Shown in pieces: positions 1-8,271 of a stretch of 64,000 bases of DNA (position 1 is the first letter of the stretch; each line of letters begins with the position of its first letter). A program made the translations under genes and the position numbers. The notes beneath the pieces were generated by a model. It ran no database searches, had not been told where the DNA came from, and saw only the letters and a list, made by a program, of their open reading frames with translations. The stretch comes from Cytophagales bacterium (GTDB lineage Bacteria; Bacteroidota; Bacteroidia; Cytophagales; Spirosomataceae), in assembly GCA_013298125.1 (NCBI GenBank), contig JAAFJP010000032.1, positions 1 to 64,000 of the forward strand, given 5' to 3'.

Positions 1-438
1 TGGTTAGAAGGTGTTTCAGGCTTAGAAATTACGGATATGCACATTGATGGTTTTGCCAAATTTGCCAATAAGAATACGCTCGTAACCATGTCAAAAAATG
101 ATTTATTGTATTGGCAAGTTCCAAAGATAGATATTGATAAACTTTATGCCACTAAAAATAGAAATAATGTAGCTTATAATATCGTGCAATTGCCCTTAAC
201 CAAAAACAATGTTGTTACAGCCTATAACAAAAACTTAGGTTATAAAGGCTCTTATGCCAATTATTATATTGCTAATACATCTGTTTTAGTGCCAAATTAC
301 AACGACCCGAATGATGCAGTAGCCAATCAAATCATTCAAAAACTATATCCGACCAGAACCGTAATTGGCATTGATGTAAGAAATCTATACGCTAATGGCG
401 GGATGGTTCATTGTGTAACGCAACAACAGCCTAAGTAA
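1..438 (+). CDS. Agmatine deiminase / peptidylarginine deiminase family, C-terminal part (5' truncated by window)
   Basis: The reading frame is open from base 1, before the first ATG at 37, so the gene starts outside the window. The visible 145 or so residues carry the end of the guanidino-modifying deiminase fold: an early HxDG motif (catalytic His in this family) and the terminal GGMVHCVTQQ motif, whose Cys is the nucleophile in agmatine deiminases. Such enzymes hydrolyse agmatine to N-carbamoylputrescine and ammonia in the cytoplasm; secreted peptidylarginine deiminases share the fold, and the missing N-terminus prevents choosing between them. It converges on the AraC-type regulator gene and shares a terminator with it. 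The family call is firm; the substrate is inferred. Confidence 0.85.
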   Translation, partial: WLEGVSGLEITDMHIDGFAKFANKNTLVTMSKNDLLYWQVPKIDIDKLYATKNRNNVAYNIVQLPLTKNNVVTAYNKNLGYKGSYANYYIANTSVLVPNYNDPNDAVANQIIQKLYPTRTVIGIDVRNLYANGGMVHCVTQQQPK

Positions 439-439
439 A

Positions 440-486
440 AATAATGTTGGTTTATTACTGATTTTGCGTAATAAACCAACATTATT
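440..486. terminator. Bidirectional intrinsic terminator between convergent genes
   Basis: An 18-bp perfect inverted repeat (440-457 with 469-486) and an 11-nt loop lie between the two convergent stop codons. The arms are A/T-rich at their ends, giving U-rich tails in both directions. Confidence 0.8.
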
Positions 487-487
487 T

Positions 488-1348
488 TCACCTCTTCAAT
501 TCCCGATATTCACTCGGGGAAATTCCAGTTTGTTTTTTGAATAATTTTGCAAAATAATTGGGGTATTCAAAATCTAATAAATAAGCAATTTCTGAAACTG
601 AATGAGAAGTATATTCCAAATACTTCTTTGATTCTTCTATCAAATGCTCCTGTATCACTTGCAAAGCCGATTTTCCTACTACATTCTGACAAATCCTATT
701 CAGATGTACAGCACTTACATTGAGTTCTTGGGCAAATTCTGGAATAGTTTTGTTTTTTTCTGAGGTCTTGATTAATTTTTGAAAATGCTTGAAATGCAGT
801 AAAAAAGGGCTTTTTTCTTCATAGTTACTTTCACGGTTTTGTAATATTCGTTGAATAGTTACAAACAATTGGGTGATATATGTCTGCATCATCAATTGCC
901 TTTCTGGGAAATCTCCAAATAGTTCTTTATCAATATTTCTGATGAGATTTTGTATTTCTTCAAAAGTATATTCGTCCCCGAATTTCTCAATTAATTGTGG
1001 AGATGTCAGCGAAAGTAGCGTTGATGCTTGGAAAATATTTTCAAGAATTGATACCGAAATCGTTAGAATTCGCCCCTTTACATCTGGGCTATATCTGAGT
1101 CCGTGTAATGTAGCGGGTGGAATGATAATCAGGCAAGGACTTTCGACATTTTTTTCTTGAAAACTATCCTGAAACTTTAATTTACCAGATTCTACCATAA
1201 AAATCTGAAAAAGTTTGGTATGAATGTGCGGACGAATGACCCAATCGAAGTCTTTACTTCGGGTTGAAATTAGTTCTGAAAAAATATAATCGGAAGCCAG
1301 CGAAGCATTCAGTTCGCCATACAACCCGTCATAATGTTGAAATTTCAT
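488..1348 (-). CDS. AraC/XylS-family transcriptional regulator (PobR-like), probable regulator of the gallate island
   Basis: The 286-residue protein has an N-terminal cupin-like sensor region (about 20-130, with RPHIH and a PPATLHGL stretch) and a C-terminal double helix-turn-helix of AraC type (about 195-286, ending GISPSEYR). This architecture and length are typical of aromatic-acid-responsive activators such as PobR or HpaA. The gene is divergent from the DUF3500 / HupE / tannase / transporter run, with a shared 173-bp intergenic region, so it most likely binds there and responds to gallate or a tannin-derived ester. The regulatory target is inferred from divergence. Ligand identity cannot be read from the sequence. 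Confidence 0.85.
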   Translation of the reverse strand: MKFQHYDGLYGELNASLASDYIFSELISTRSKDFDWVIRPHIHTKLFQIFMVESGKLKFQDSFQEKNVESPCLIIIPPATLHGLRYSPDVKGRILTISVSILENIFQASTLLSLTSPQLIEKFGDEYTFEEIQNLIRNIDKELFGDFPERQLMMQTYITQLFVTIQRILQNRESNYEEKSPFLLHFKHFQKLIKTSEKNKTIPEFAQELNVSAVHLNRICQNVVGKSALQVIQEHLIEESKKYLEYTSHSVSEIAYLLDFEYPNYFAKLFKKQTGISPSEYRELKR

Positions 1349-1394
1349 CAGGATTAGGTTTAATTTTTACTCATAATACGTAAAAATGTCTCCT

Positions 1395-1423
1395 TTTGTT
1401 GGTAGTAGTATAGATTAATTTTG
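1395..1423 (+). promoter_or_regulatory. Candidate Bacteroidota promoter for the gallate island
   Basis: A perfect -7 box TAATTTTG (1416-1423) fits the Bacteroidota consensus TAnnTTTG. An upstream TTTG (1395-1398) is 17 nt away, slightly closer than the usual 19-21. It points into the DUF3500 gene and leaves a leader of about 90 nt. The AraC operator should lie around it, but I see no clear dyad. Confidence 0.4.
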
Positions 1424-1521
1424 TAGGCAATAAAATTACGTTGTTTTGGGTACGACTAAGTAAACAAGGTTTTGTGAAATTCATTAAACTTATTACACTG
1501 TTAATTAACAATAAAATTACC

Positions 1522-2901
1522 ATGAAAAGAATCATTTTTTTATCCCTGAGTTTATTCGTTTTGGTGTGGGCTTGCAAAACGACTGATACGAACGTTACGC
1601 CAAGTACCGCAACTGTTACTGCCCTGACTTGTTCATCAGTCAGTTTTTCGACAACTGCCTCCGCCAATACGGCTTACATTGGCACTGCCACAATTCCTTA
1701 TACGGGTGGTAACGGAGCGGCTTATGCGGCTGGCAGTGCTATTGCATCAACAGGCGTAACGGGCTTGTCGGCAACACTTTCCGCAAGTACGCTCACGAGT
1801 GGTGCGGGTAGCATCATCTATGCCATCACGGGTACGCCAAGCGGTGCAGGTACGGCTACTTTTGCTATCAGTTTTGGCGGACAATCTTGTAATATTGCTT
1901 TAACGGTTGGCTCTGCTCCAAGCACTGGTGGAACGGGGGCTGGCTTAGGAATCACGACTGATGTTGCTAAAATTGTAACCTTAGCGGAAGCTTTTAAAGC
2001 CACGCTCTCGGCAAGTCAGATAACAAGCCTACAATTAGTTTATTCAAAAGCCAATGCGGCAAGGTGGTCTAATTTACCAGAAGGGTTATATAAAAATCGT
2101 GTAGGATTAGCTACCAGTACGCTTTCGGCAACTCAAATGACGGCTTTCAAAAAGTTACTTCAAGCGGCAACTGGTACTGGTTCGGACGAAGGAAATACTG
2201 AAATGTTGGGTATCTTGGCAGCTGATGACTATTTGAATTCTATTGGTGGAGGTTCTGATTATGGCTCTGGGAATTATTACATCGCTTTTTTGGGAACTCC
2301 CAGTAATACAGGGCAATGGGAATTTCAGTTCGGGGGACATCATGGTACTCTTTCTAATACCTATAATTCGGGTAAACTATCAGGGTCGACACCTTCCTTC
2401 CGTTCTACTGAACCTTTCCCAGATTTTACTCAGGGAGGTGTGGCTTATAAACCGATTTTTCAAGAATTAAATGCCCTATCGGCTATGTTGAAAAGTTTGA
2501 GTGCAACGGAATTAACTACCGCAAAACGCTCAACGGCTCAGAATGATATTCAGTTAGGACCAGGGAAAGATGGTGTGTTTCCAACAACGAAAACTGGTTT
2601 GAAAGTTGGTAATTTGACGGCTACCCAAAAGGCTGCCGTATTGACTGCTATCAAAACTTATACTGACGACCTTGACGATGTTAGTGCAGCGGCTATTTTA
2701 ACTAAATACTCCTCTGAATTAGATAATACTTACATTTCTTACGCAGGAACAACAGCACTTACCCAACAAGGGGACTATGTATTAATTGACGGACCAAATG
2801 TTTGGATTGAGTTTGTGATGCAAGGCGGAGTTATCATTAGAAACGCCAATCATCCGCATTCGGTTTGGAGGGATAGAACGGGGGATTATGGTGGGAATTA
2901 G
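1522..2901 (+). CDS. DUF3500 lipoprotein with N-terminal Ig-like segment
   Basis: The start at 1522 is preferred over the upstream in-frame codon at 1441 because it gives a lipoprotein signal peptide (MKRIIFL... with lipobox Cys in VWAC). The mature protein is 459 residues: a Thr/Ser/Gly-rich, Ig-like stretch (about 30-125), then a DUF3500 domain (about 150-459) with family landmarks such as GTPSNTGQWEFQFGGHH, LGPGKDGVFP and the terminal NPHSVWRDRTGDYGG-like region (here NHPHSVWRDRTGD). DUF3500 has no established biochemical role that I know of. As first gene of the apparent tannin island, next to a HupE-like membrane protein and a tannase, it may be a cell-surface factor for polyphenol handling; that is inference from position only. 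Confidence 0.85.
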   Translation: MKRIIFLSLSLFVLVWACKTTDTNVTPSTATVTALTCSSVSFSTTASANTAYIGTATIPYTGGNGAAYAAGSAIASTGVTGLSATLSASTLTSGAGSIIYAITGTPSGAGTATFAISFGGQSCNIALTVGSAPSTGGTGAGLGITTDVAKIVTLAEAFKATLSASQITSLQLVYSKANAARWSNLPEGLYKNRVGLATSTLSATQMTAFKKLLQAATGTGSDEGNTEMLGILAADDYLNSIGGGSDYGSGNYYIAFLGTPSNTGQWEFQFGGHHGTLSNTYNSGKLSGSTPSFRSTEPFPDFTQGGVAYKPIFQELNALSAMLKSLSATELTTAKRSTAQNDIQLGPGKDGVFPTTKTGLKVGNLTATQKAAVLTAIKTYTDDLDDVSAAAILTKYSSELDNTYISYAGTTALTQQGDYVLIDGPNVWIEFVMQGGVIIRNANHPHSVWRDRTGDYGGN

Positions 2902-2920
2902 TTTAGTAATGGGTTTGACA

Positions 2921-3115
2921 GTAGGGGCGTATCGCATACGCCCTCTTGGACGATGAAACGGGCGTATGCGATACCAATGCTGTCAATTTAAGGTTTATAA
3001 TAACCTCGAAACGTAGTTTATTTCCAGTTTCAACGCTGGTAGGGTTTTGAACCCTACCAGCGTTAGTCGAACAAATTTCTTAAATTGACAGCATTGGTAT
3101 GCAATACGCCCCTAC
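2921..3115. repeat. Nested palindromic repeat, locus 1 (outer GTAGGGGCGTAT family with 126-bp inner element)
   Basis: The outer arms are the GTAGGGGCGTAT...ATACGCCCCTAC palindrome, which also occurs at 7106, 22387 and 62357. Its right half is interrupted by an inner element at 2973-3098 bounded by ACCAATGCTGTCAA / TTGACAGCATTGGT. At the centre of the inner element is the strong dyad CGCTGGTAGGG...CCCTACCAGCG. The right end of the repeat lies just before the HupE-like start codon at 3142. Confidence 0.9.
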
Positions 3116-3141
3116 ACAGCCAAACAATCGAAAATAGTCTA

Positions 3142-4488
3142 ATGATAAAATCAAAAATAGCCACTTTTCTAACAATAATATGCCTTTTCTTGGATGTAAA
3201 AGGCTTTTTGTACGCCCACCCAATGCCAAATTCTGTTGTTTTACTCAGTATTCAGCAAGATAAAATTACGGGTGAAATCCAGTTGCCATTGGGTGAATTA
3301 CAATCGGCTATTGGGATGGGTGCAAATGATAATTCGCAGGATTTGGTGAAACGTTTGGGGGGTACAATCAAGGCTTATTTATTCCAACATATTCACCCTA
3401 AAAGTTTTGATAATAAACTTTGGACGGTGGAATTGGGTGCTATGAAAGTGCTTTCTACTAAAAATCCTTTGAGTGGTGAATACAAAGAATTGGTGATTGA
3501 ATTTTCGATGAAACCACCCGCATTTTCAGACCTTCGGAATTTCTATTTTTATTACGATGTCATTGTACATCAGGTTATTACGCATAAAATTTTGATTTCG
3601 GTAAAACAAGATTGGCAACAAGGAATTGTCTCAGAAAATAAGCCCACCGAGGTAGGCATGATTGAGTTAGATATTCCTTCTGGAAAAGTGCCACCCTTTC
3701 AGATTAGCTTACAACAAGGCAGTACGTGGAAGGGTTTTGTGGGAATGTGCAAATTGGGTATCGACCATATTTCAGAAGGAACAGACCATTTGCTGTTTTT
3801 ATTGGCATTATTGCTTCCCGCCATGTTGAAGCCCCCCAGCCCCCAGAGGGGGAGCAAAATAAACTCCCCCTCTGGGGGCTGGGGGGCTTTTGGAGGAAAT
3901 CGTTATAGCTTTATCCGATTACTGAAAATTGTTACCGCTTTCACCCTCGGGCATTCCATCACACTTTTGATGGGTTCGTTGGGTTGGGTACATCTGCCGA
4001 GCCAATGGATTGAAATTGCCATTGCTTTTTCTATCTTGATTTCTGCTATCCATGCCATGAAGCCCATTTTTGCGGGTCGTGAGATTTATATTGCCAGTGG
4101 TTTTGGACTGATTCATGGTTTGGCTTTTGCCAATTCGCTGACAGATTTATCCCTCAATTCTCAACAAATGGCATTGAGTATTTTGGGGTTTAATGTGGGC
4201 ATAGAATTGATGCAGCTATTTATTATAATCCTTACTTTTCCATTTTTATTGCTTTTGAGTAGAGGTTCGTTCTATGTTATTTTTAGGAATACAGGGGCAG
4301 TTTTAGTAGCTATCTCCTCCCTTGCATGGATGATTGAACGTATCACGAACCAAGCGAATTTCATTACCCGAATTGTTGAAAATGTAGCAAATCAGGCTAT
4401 TGGGCTATATTTTGGTTTGATTATTTTATCTATAATTTCTTATTTTTATACATCAAAATCTTTATCCGAAATCAAAACTTCAAAGTAA
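3142..4488 (+). CDS. HupE/UreJ-like integral membrane protein with an in-frame repeat insertion
   Basis: I choose ATG 3142 because the upstream extension to 3085 lies in the repeat and because MIKSKIATFLT... gives a signal peptide ending near YAHPMP. The protein is 448 residues. After the signal comes a soluble domain (about 25-195) beginning HPMPNSVVLLSI, then about seven hydrophobic helices including a GTDHLLFLLALLLP segment with conserved His/Asp, as in the HupE/UreJ_2 family (putative metal or small-molecule membrane proteins). Residues about 230-249 are encoded by a GC-rich palindrome (3831-3887) inserted between membrane segments. Its stop codon overlaps the tannase start by one base. 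Function in the island is unknown; cation uptake for the metalloenzymes downstream is one possibility. Confidence 0.8.
   Translation: MIKSKIATFLTIICLFLDVKGFLYAHPMPNSVVLLSIQQDKITGEIQLPLGELQSAIGMGANDNSQDLVKRLGGTIKAYLFQHIHPKSFDNKLWTVELGAMKVLSTKNPLSGEYKELVIEFSMKPPAFSDLRNFYFYYDVIVHQVITHKILISVKQDWQQGIVSENKPTEVGMIELDIPSGKVPPFQISLQQGSTWKGFVGMCKLGIDHISEGTDHLLFLLALLLPAMLKPPSPQRGSKINSPSGGWGAFGGNRYSFIRLLKIVTAFTLGHSITLLMGSLGWVHLPSQWIEIAIAFSILISAIHAMKPIFAGREIYIASGFGLIHGLAFANSLTDLSLNSQQMALSILGFNVGIELMQLFIIILTFPFLLLLSRGSFYVIFRNTGAVLVAISSLAWMIERITNQANFITRIVENVANQAIGLYFGLIILSIISYFYTSKSLSEIKTSK
3831..3887. repeat. 57-nt GC-rich palindrome inside the hupE-like coding sequence
   Basis: GCCCCCCAGCCCCCAGAGGG and its inverse flank an AT-rich 11-nt loop. 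At 57 nt it keeps the frame and adds 19 codons (KPPSPQRGS...PSGGWG). The same family occurs in uvrA at 14977-15062. Confidence 0.9.
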
Positions 4489-5915
4489 TGAAATCCAAAA
4501 ACTCAATTCTCTCATTTTGCTCATTTTTTCTAATCTCGATAGCGTGTATAGGGCAACATTCTCTAACTTTCGACCCTTTAAAATACGTGGTTCAAACCCA
4601 AGAGTTTCAAGGAAAAACCGTAAAGGTCAGGTCTTTTGAAAAAATAATTTATGTGGCGAATCCTACTGATACAACAAAGCAAATCTTGAATATTTATGTT
4701 CCCGAAGAATATTTCAATGGCGGAACTATCAACGGCTATACGGCATCAAATGCTCCTATATTTTTTCCGAATAAAGTAGGTGGATATATGCCCGCCCAAC
4801 CCGCAACTTTTATTAATGCACAAGGCGGTGGCGGCATGGGCGGTCCTCCGAGTCAAGCCGTTGTGATGGCTTTATCGAAAGGTTTTGTGGTTGCTTCGGC
4901 GGGTGCAAGAGGGAAGATTTCGCCAATAGGAAAAGCTCCTGCGGGTATTGTAGATTTGAAGGCAGCCGTCAGATATTTGAAATTTAATGACAAAATCATG
5001 GCTGGCGATGCCGACAAAATTATTTCGAACGGCACGAGTGCGGGTGGTGCAATGTCCACTTTATTGGGAGCTACGGGCAATCATCCTGACTATGAACCCT
5101 ATCTGAAAGCCCTCGGTGCTGCCAATGCCACGGATGATATTTTTGCAGTATCGGCTTACTGCCCAATTATCAACCTCGAAAATGCCGATATGGCTTACGA
5201 ATGGCAGTTTAATCAGATTCATACTTTCAAAGGTCGAGGTGGAGAAGGCACTTTAAATGAAGCAGCTACAAAAGTTTCTGATGAATTGAAAAAGGCATTT
5301 CCGCAATATGTGAATGGGTTGAATTTGAAAGATAATAAAGGTGCGAAATTAGTATTGGATGAATCTGGCGAAGGAAATTTCAAGAAATTAGTAAAAACCT
5401 ACATCGTTGCCTCGGCACAAAAAGCCTTGGATTCGGGTGTTGATTTATCGAAACATAATTTTTTGAAAATAGAAAACAGGAAGGTAAAATCAGTAGATTT
5501 TGATAATTACCTTGTCTATATGGAACGAATGAAAACGCCTCCTGCCTTTGATGCCTTGGATAATAAATCGTTTGAGAATAATCTTTTTGGTACTAAAACT
5601 ATTGAAAATCAACACTTTACGGCATTTTCTATGCAACATTCAACGGCTACGAATGCTTCAATGGCGGACAAACAACAAATAAAAATGATGAATCCGATGA
5701 ATTATATTGGAGACAATACGGCTAAGACTTCTACGCATTGGCGAGTTAGACACGGTGCGAAAGATAGAGATACGGGGTTTGCCGTTCCAGTAATTTTAGC
5801 CACAACTTTACAAAATAAAGGTTTCAAAATAGATTTCGCTTTGCCTTGGGACAAACCCCACAGTGGCGATTATGACCTTGAAGAGCTGTTTGATTGGATA
5901 AAAGAATTGAAATAA
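4488..5915 (+). CDS. Subtype-B tannase (tannin acyl hydrolase), exported
   Basis: The 475-residue protein has a signal peptide (about 1-22) and an alpha/beta-hydrolase fold. The nucleophile elbow NGTSAGGAMS places Ser184 as catalytic, with Asp near 426-428 (HGAKDRDT) and His458 (DKPHSGDY) completing the triad, the pattern of Lactobacillus-type bacterial tannases. It would hydrolyse galloyl esters in hydrolysable tannins and release gallate in the periplasm. It is translationally coupled to the HupE-like gene (one-base overlap) and followed 16 nt later by an aromatic-acid transporter, then by gallate ring-degradation genes, which strongly supports the assignment. A feruloyl-esterase-like activity is a less likely alternative. 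Confidence 0.87.
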   Translation: MKSKNSILSFCSFFLISIACIGQHSLTFDPLKYVVQTQEFQGKTVKVRSFEKIIYVANPTDTTKQILNIYVPEEYFNGGTINGYTASNAPIFFPNKVGGYMPAQPATFINAQGGGGMGGPPSQAVVMALSKGFVVASAGARGKISPIGKAPAGIVDLKAAVRYLKFNDKIMAGDADKIISNGTSAGGAMSTLLGATGNHPDYEPYLKALGAANATDDIFAVSAYCPIINLENADMAYEWQFNQIHTFKGRGGEGTLNEAATKVSDELKKAFPQYVNGLNLKDNKGAKLVLDESGEGNFKKLVKTYIVASAQKALDSGVDLSKHNFLKIENRKVKSVDFDNYLVYMERMKTPPAFDALDNKSFENNLFGTKTIENQHFTAFSMQHSTATNASMADKQQIKMMNPMNYIGDNTAKTSTHWRVRHGAKDRDTGFAVPVILATTLQNKGFKIDFALPWDKPHSGDYDLEELFDWIKELK

Positions 5916-5931
5916 TAAGACCACTAAAATC

Positions 5932-7101
5932 ATGAAAAATCAAACCCTATCCACTATTCTCATCTGTTTTTTGATGAATATGCTTGATGGCATGGACGTT
6001 ATGGTAGTGTCTTATGCCTCTCCTAAAATTTCCAAAGATTGGTCAATTAGTCCGCAATCCTTAGGAATTGTATTCAGTGCAGGATTATTAGGAATGTCAA
6101 TCGGGGCGATGTTCCTTGCCCCAAGAGCCGATAAAATTGGCAGAAAGTCCATGATTTTGATTTGCAATATCATCATGGGCGTAAGCGTATTTGCGACTTC
6201 TTATGCAAATTCAGTTGAAATGCTTACTTTCTTTCGGGTAATTAGTGGCATTGGCATTGGTGGAATGTTGGCAAGTACCGCCACTTTAACCGCTGAGAAT
6301 GCACCCACAAAAACCAAGGATTTTTGGGTGAGTTTTGTCATGTCGGGTTATCCCATCGGAGCAGTAATTTCGGGTTTAGTAGCTGCCAACATTATTCCAA
6401 AATATGGTTGGCAGTCGATGTTTCAAGTAGCAGGAATCACTACTTTTATTACACTTCCAATTGTATTTTTATATTTGAAAGAATCAATGGAATTTTTAGA
6501 TAAATCGGTAGTAAAGAAAAGTCCAGCAGTAGGAGTATTATTAAAGGACAATTATAAAAAATCTACGCTCATGCTTTGGATTGCTATTTTTATGGCTTTT
6601 GCGAGTTTATATTTCCTCACTACTTGGATTCCAAAATTAGCATCGGTAACGGGACTTTCAGTTGAATTGGCAATTTATGCAGGAACAGTTTTCAATTTAG
6701 GAGCATTCTGTGGTATTGTATCACAAGGATATTTTTCTGGAAAATTTGGTTTACAAAAAACCATCTTTTCGTACCTCATACTTACCGCTTTGATGATGCT
6801 TATTTTCGGGTTTTTCAAAGGTTCAATACTCGTTTTAGTTCTCTTTGGACTAATTGGCTTTGGAATTCAAGGTGGTTTTGTGGGAATGTATAGTTTAGCT
6901 GCACGTTTATATCCGACCGAAATTAGAGCTACGGGTGTAGGTTGGGCTGTTGGAGCAGGTAGAATTGGAGCAATCTTTGGACCACTTTTAGGTGGATTTC
7001 TCATCGGTGCAGGTTTTTCGATGACGACTAATTTTATGATTTTTGCCATTCCAACGCTGATTGGTGGAGTAGCAACTTTATATGTTTCGATAAAGGAATA
7101 A
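5932..7101 (+). CDS. MFS transporter, aromatic acid:H+ symporter (AAHS) type, probable gallate importer
   Basis: The 389-residue protein has about 12 hydrophobic segments. An early LDGMDVMVVSYASP motif in TM1 resembles the DG(F/M)D signature of the AAHS group, followed by a loop 2-3 GRKSMI motif. AAHS members such as PcaK and GalT carry hydroxybenzoates inward with protons. Position directly after the tannase suggests that it imports the released gallate across the inner membrane. It is slightly short for the family (usually about 430-450). Substrate is inferred from context. Confidence 0.85.
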   Translation: MKNQTLSTILICFLMNMLDGMDVMVVSYASPKISKDWSISPQSLGIVFSAGLLGMSIGAMFLAPRADKIGRKSMILICNIIMGVSVFATSYANSVEMLTFFRVISGIGIGGMLASTATLTAENAPTKTKDFWVSFVMSGYPIGAVISGLVAANIIPKYGWQSMFQVAGITTFITLPIVFLYLKESMEFLDKSVVKKSPAVGVLLKDNYKKSTLMLWIAIFMAFASLYFLTTWIPKLASVTGLSVELAIYAGTVFNLGAFCGIVSQGYFSGKFGLQKTIFSYLILTALMMLIFGFFKGSILVLVLFGLIGFGIQGGFVGMYSLAARLYPTEIRATGVGWAVGAGRIGAIFGPLLGGFLIGAGFSMTTNFMIFAIPTLIGGVATLYVSIKE

Positions 7102-7105
7102 TGTT

Positions 7106-7297
7106 GTAGGGGCGTATCGCCTACCAATGCTGTCAATTTAAGAAATTTGTTCGACTAACGCTGGTAGGGTTTTGAACCCTACCAGCGTTCAAACGGGGTT
7201 ATTAAATATATTTTGACAAAAGTAAATCCTTAAGTTGACAGCATTGGTATCGCATACACCCGTTTCTTCCGTGGACGTATGCGATACGCCCCTGCCA
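7106..7297. repeat. Nested palindromic repeat, locus 2 (inner 126-bp element in opposite orientation to locus 1)
   Basis: The outer family is the same GTAGGGGCGTAT palindrome as at 2921. Here its left half is interrupted by the inner element at 7123-7248, also 126 bp and with the same ACCAATGCTGTCAA / TTGACAGCATTGGT ends, but reversed: the AGAAATTTGTTCGACTAACG arm is on the left here and on the right at locus 1. It lies between the transporter gene and the dioxygenase gene. Confidence 0.9.
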
Positions 7298-7316
7298 CAA
7301 AAACATTAAAAAATAA

Positions 7317-8270
7317 ATGAATAACATTACTTGGGAATTGGCACATCTTGCTCATGTTGAGCTACTTACGCCAAAATTAGAAGAAAGTACAAAATTTTTT
7401 ACCGATATATTGGGAATGTATATTTCCGAGATAAAAGGCGATTCAGTCTATCTACGTGCATACGACGACTACGAACATCATACTCTCAAACTCACTGCTC
7501 ACAAACATTCAGGGATAGGGCATTTTGCGTGGAGAACCAGAACTCCAGAAGCTCTTGAAGACAGAGTAAAAGCCATCGAAGCCACAGGTTTAGGCATTGG
7601 TTGGGAAGACCATGAATGTGGCTATGGCAAAGCCTACAAATTCCGTTATCCAGATGGTCATATTTGTGAACTTTATTTTGAGTCTAACAAATTCAAAGCA
7701 GATGAAAACACCAAGTCAGCGTTGAAAAATACCAACAGCAAATTCCCAGGACGTGGCATGAACGTTAGAAGAATTGACCACTTAAATTTATTAGCAAAAG
7801 ACATCGTTGCGTTCCGTGATTTTCAGTTTGGCGTTTTGGGTGGACGAATGACCGAAACCATCATTTTTGACGATGAACCAAAAGGCGTTTGGGTTTCGGT
7901 AAACTCCAAATCTTATGACTTAGCCATCACAGAAGACCACTCAGGCATGAATGGACGTTTTCATCATGTAACTTATGTCGTAAACAGTCGAGAAGAGGTA
8001 TTAATTGCCGCAGATATAGCCTTAGAAAACGGTATTTTTATTGAAACTGGTCCTCACAAACACGCAATTCAACAAACGTTTTTCTTGTATTTATACGAAC
8101 CAGGCGGCAATAGAATTGAGGTAGCCAATCCAACCGCAAGACTTATTTTAGACCCAGATTATGAAACTATCGTTTGGAACAAAGAAGAACGCATGAAAGG
8201 ACAGGCTTGGGGACTGAAAACTGTTGAGAGTTTTCATACAAGAGGGAATCCTATGCCGCATGAGTTATGA
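7317..8270 (+). CDS. Two-domain type I (VOC) extradiol dioxygenase, candidate gallate/catecholic acid dioxygenase
   Basis: The 317-residue protein consists of two vicinal-oxygen-chelate modules (about 8-122 and 150-275). The second carries the complete iron site: His155 (RRIDHLNLL), His217 (GRFHHVTYVV) and Glu268 (EPGGNRIEV). The spacing is almost that of homoprotocatechuate 2,3-dioxygenase (H155/H214/E267). The tail with VWNKEERMKGQAWGL is typical of catechol 2,3-dioxygenase-like enzymes. It lies between a tannase/transporter pair and genes that metabolise 4-oxalomesaconate, the product of gallate 4,5-cleavage. Known gallate dioxygenases (GalA, DesB) are unrelated LigAB-type proteins, so this may be a non-orthologous replacement. 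Protocatechuate or catechol cleavage remains possible. Confidence 0.85.
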   Translation: MNNITWELAHLAHVELLTPKLEESTKFFTDILGMYISEIKGDSVYLRAYDDYEHHTLKLTAHKHSGIGHFAWRTRTPEALEDRVKAIEATGLGIGWEDHECGYGKAYKFRYPDGHICELYFESNKFKADENTKSALKNTNSKFPGRGMNVRRIDHLNLLAKDIVAFRDFQFGVLGGRMTETIIFDDEPKGVWVSVNSKSYDLAITEDHSGMNGRFHHVTYVVNSREEVLIAADIALENGIFIETGPHKHAIQQTFFLYLYEPGGNRIEVANPTARLILDPDYETIVWNKEERMKGQAWGLKTVESFHTRGNPMPHEL

Positions 8271-8271
8271 G

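Noticed and set aside
3726-3908. Frame in the hupE-like gene
   Set aside because: Alternative frame of the real gene; created by the GC-rich repeat.
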